A stretch of DNA of 33,530 bases, taken from contig SVEQ01000019.1 of assembly GCA_015057325.1 (NCBI GenBank), forward strand, positions 1 to 33,530, written 5' to 3'. Below are positions 32,717-33,530 of this stretch, in pieces. The notes under the pieces were generated by a model, which was given only the letters and a program-made list of their open reading frames with translations, did no database searches and was not told the DNA's origin. Both the position numbers and the translations under genes were made by a program. The stretch's first letter is position 1. Every line of letters starts with the position of its first letter. The DNA comes from Lachnospiraceae bacterium. Its GTDB lineage: Bacteria; Bacillota; Clostridia; Lachnospirales; Lachnospiraceae.

Positions 32717-33392
32717 ATTGTTTATTCTGAAACTTGCACACCCCTATAGATATCGCATAAGCCAAGTCCTTCTGGTAGTTGGAATCAATTAGTTTGGCGG
32801 TTTCTTCGGGGTTTGACAAAAAGCCACATTCGACAATGACAGCGGGCGCAGGGCAGTTCTTTAATAGATAGTAGCCGTCGTTATCCTTGGCAAGTCTTTG
32901 ATTGGTTGGGTCAAAAGATAAAAGAGAATCCTGAATGCACTCGGCAAGTTGCTTGTCGTTATCGCGTCCTTTATAATAGAAAGTCTGCGCTCCATGCTGG
33001 GCAGAGTCGGGGTAACTGTTTTGATGAATGCTTATTACAATATCTGCTTTTTTCTCTGAAACCAAACGGATTCGATTGTTAAGATCGGATCTTTTTTTGT
33101 TCGAAGCAGTTTCGTCATACAAGCCATAATCATCATTTCTTGTCATATATACGACAAAGTCCTGCGCGATAAGATATTCCTTAAGATAATTTGCGATTTC
33201 AAGATTAATATCTTTTTCTTTGATACCGTCAGTGCTTACTTTTCCCGGATCATTACCGCCGTGACCGACATCAATTATAACGGTTGCGGTGTTTCTTTTT
33301 GCAGAAAACACGCCTGTGGTAATATTCTCAAGCAGGAGTGGAACAAACAAAAGACCAGTTATTATAATTGCATACAATATAGGTTTCTTCAT
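32715..33392 (-). CDS. cwlD: N-acetylmuramoyl-L-alanine amidase, CwlD-like
   Basis: This 225-aa amidase_3 protein has one N-terminal transmembrane anchor or signal (about 5-22). The zinc ligands are H44 (DVGHGG), E59 (GIKEKD) and H123 (SIHQN), with catalytic E188 (VECGFLSN). Size, N-terminal anchor and lack of extra binding domains match CwlD, which in spore formers makes muramic-delta-lactam in cortex peptidoglycan. Whether this organism sporulates is not shown here, so a general wall-amidase role remains possible. The 26-bp inverted repeat lies 63-88 bases upstream of its ATG. Confidence 0.85.
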   Translation of the reverse strand: MKKPILYAIIITGLLFVPLLLENITTGVFSAKRNTATVIIDVGHGGNDPGKVSTDGIKEKDINLEIANYLKEYLIAQDFVVYMTRNDDYGLYDETASNKKRSDLNNRIRLVSEKKADIVISIHQNSYPDSAQHGAQTFYYKGRDNDKQLAECIQDSLLSFDPTNQRLAKDNDGYYLLKNCPAPAVIVECGFLSNPEETAKLIDSNYQKDLAYAISIGVCKFQNKQ

Positions 33393-33454
33393 ATATAAAT
33401 GTCCGAAGCTTCTTATCTTTCATATATGCGCCTCAACCCGCAAGTATTCCTATA

Positions 33455-33480
33455 TTGCTGTTTAGTTACATTTTAAAACG
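33455..33480 (-). repeat. Right copy of the 26-bp perfect inverted repeat
   Basis: Exact reverse complement of 52-77. Relative to the cwlD gene it has the same orientation as the left copy has to yidD. Exactly 50 bases remain to the window end, against 51 at the left. Confidence 0.8.
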
Positions 33481-33530
33481 GACGCATACTTATTTTTAAA
33501 TGTATTATGTTCATGTATGCCTGATTGTTC

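Noticed and set aside
1-33530. CRISPR array, rRNA or riboswitch
   Set aside because: No regularly spaced repeats, no rRNA sequence, and no leader long or structured enough to support a known riboswitch, including upstream of pyrC and argS.

Overview
The window is low-GC Firmicutes DNA. Gene content and order point to a Lachnospiraceae-type anaerobe (Roseburia / Butyrivibrio / Agathobacter relatives); this is inferred from the families, not from a database search. The chromosome-origin-proximal set is present: yidD-yidC-jag(khpB)-mnmE on the left, mnmG-rsmG in the middle, then parA-parB with three perfect parS palindromes. DUF4446 and DUF3881 genes next to parB, and strong AGGAGG-type ribosome binding sites, fit the same group. 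rpmH, rnpA and dnaA are not in the window.

Layout. (1) 96-3991, plus strand: yidD, yidC, khpB, hairpin, mnmE, hairpin. (2) 4.05-14.85 kb, entirely minus strand: an accessory block that separates mnmE from mnmG, two genes often adjacent in Firmicutes. It holds a decayed BspA-type leucine-rich-repeat surface gene; an operon of ECF-like sigma factor, a 32-aa single-helix protein, a polytopic membrane protein and a PrsW-family intramembrane protease; and a second operon of a 107-aa two-helix membrane protein and a 2402-aa secreted FG-GAP/FnIII/Ig/InlB-repeat protein. (3) 14.9-17.65 kb, plus strand: mnmG-rsmG. (4) 17.67-22.6 kb, minus strand: parA, parB, DUF4446, DUF3881, tRNA-Arg(CCU), a two-helix coiled-coil protein and a DEDDh exonuclease. 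(5) pyrC (minus), divergent from a soluble Peripla_BP-GGDEF diguanylate cyclase (plus). (6) 26.6-31.9 kb, minus strand: mecA, then a D-Ala-D-Ala carboxypeptidase, a DegS-like cytosolic histidine kinase and argS. (7) An AT-rich gap of about 630 bp, a 52-aa plus-strand gene, and a CwlD-type amidase on the minus strand.

The most interesting part is region 2. PrsW is the known site-1 protease for an anti-sigma factor in Bacillus subtilis. Here a PrsW homologue shares an operon with a sigma factor, and the neighbouring operon begins with a small membrane protein that looks like an anti-sigma factor, followed by a giant exported protein. I read this as a self-contained proteolysis-controlled sigma module that governs a cell-surface effector. 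A 41-bp upstream element (36/41 identical) and a near-identical terminator hairpin occur both at the giant-protein operon and at the decayed LRR locus, so the two surface loci bracket the sigma operon and probably belong to one regulon.

A perfect 26-bp inverted repeat lies about 50 bp inside each end of the window (52-77 and 33455-33480), upstream of the inward-facing yidD and cwlD genes. It could be a shared promoter element, an inversion boundary, or an assembly-end effect.
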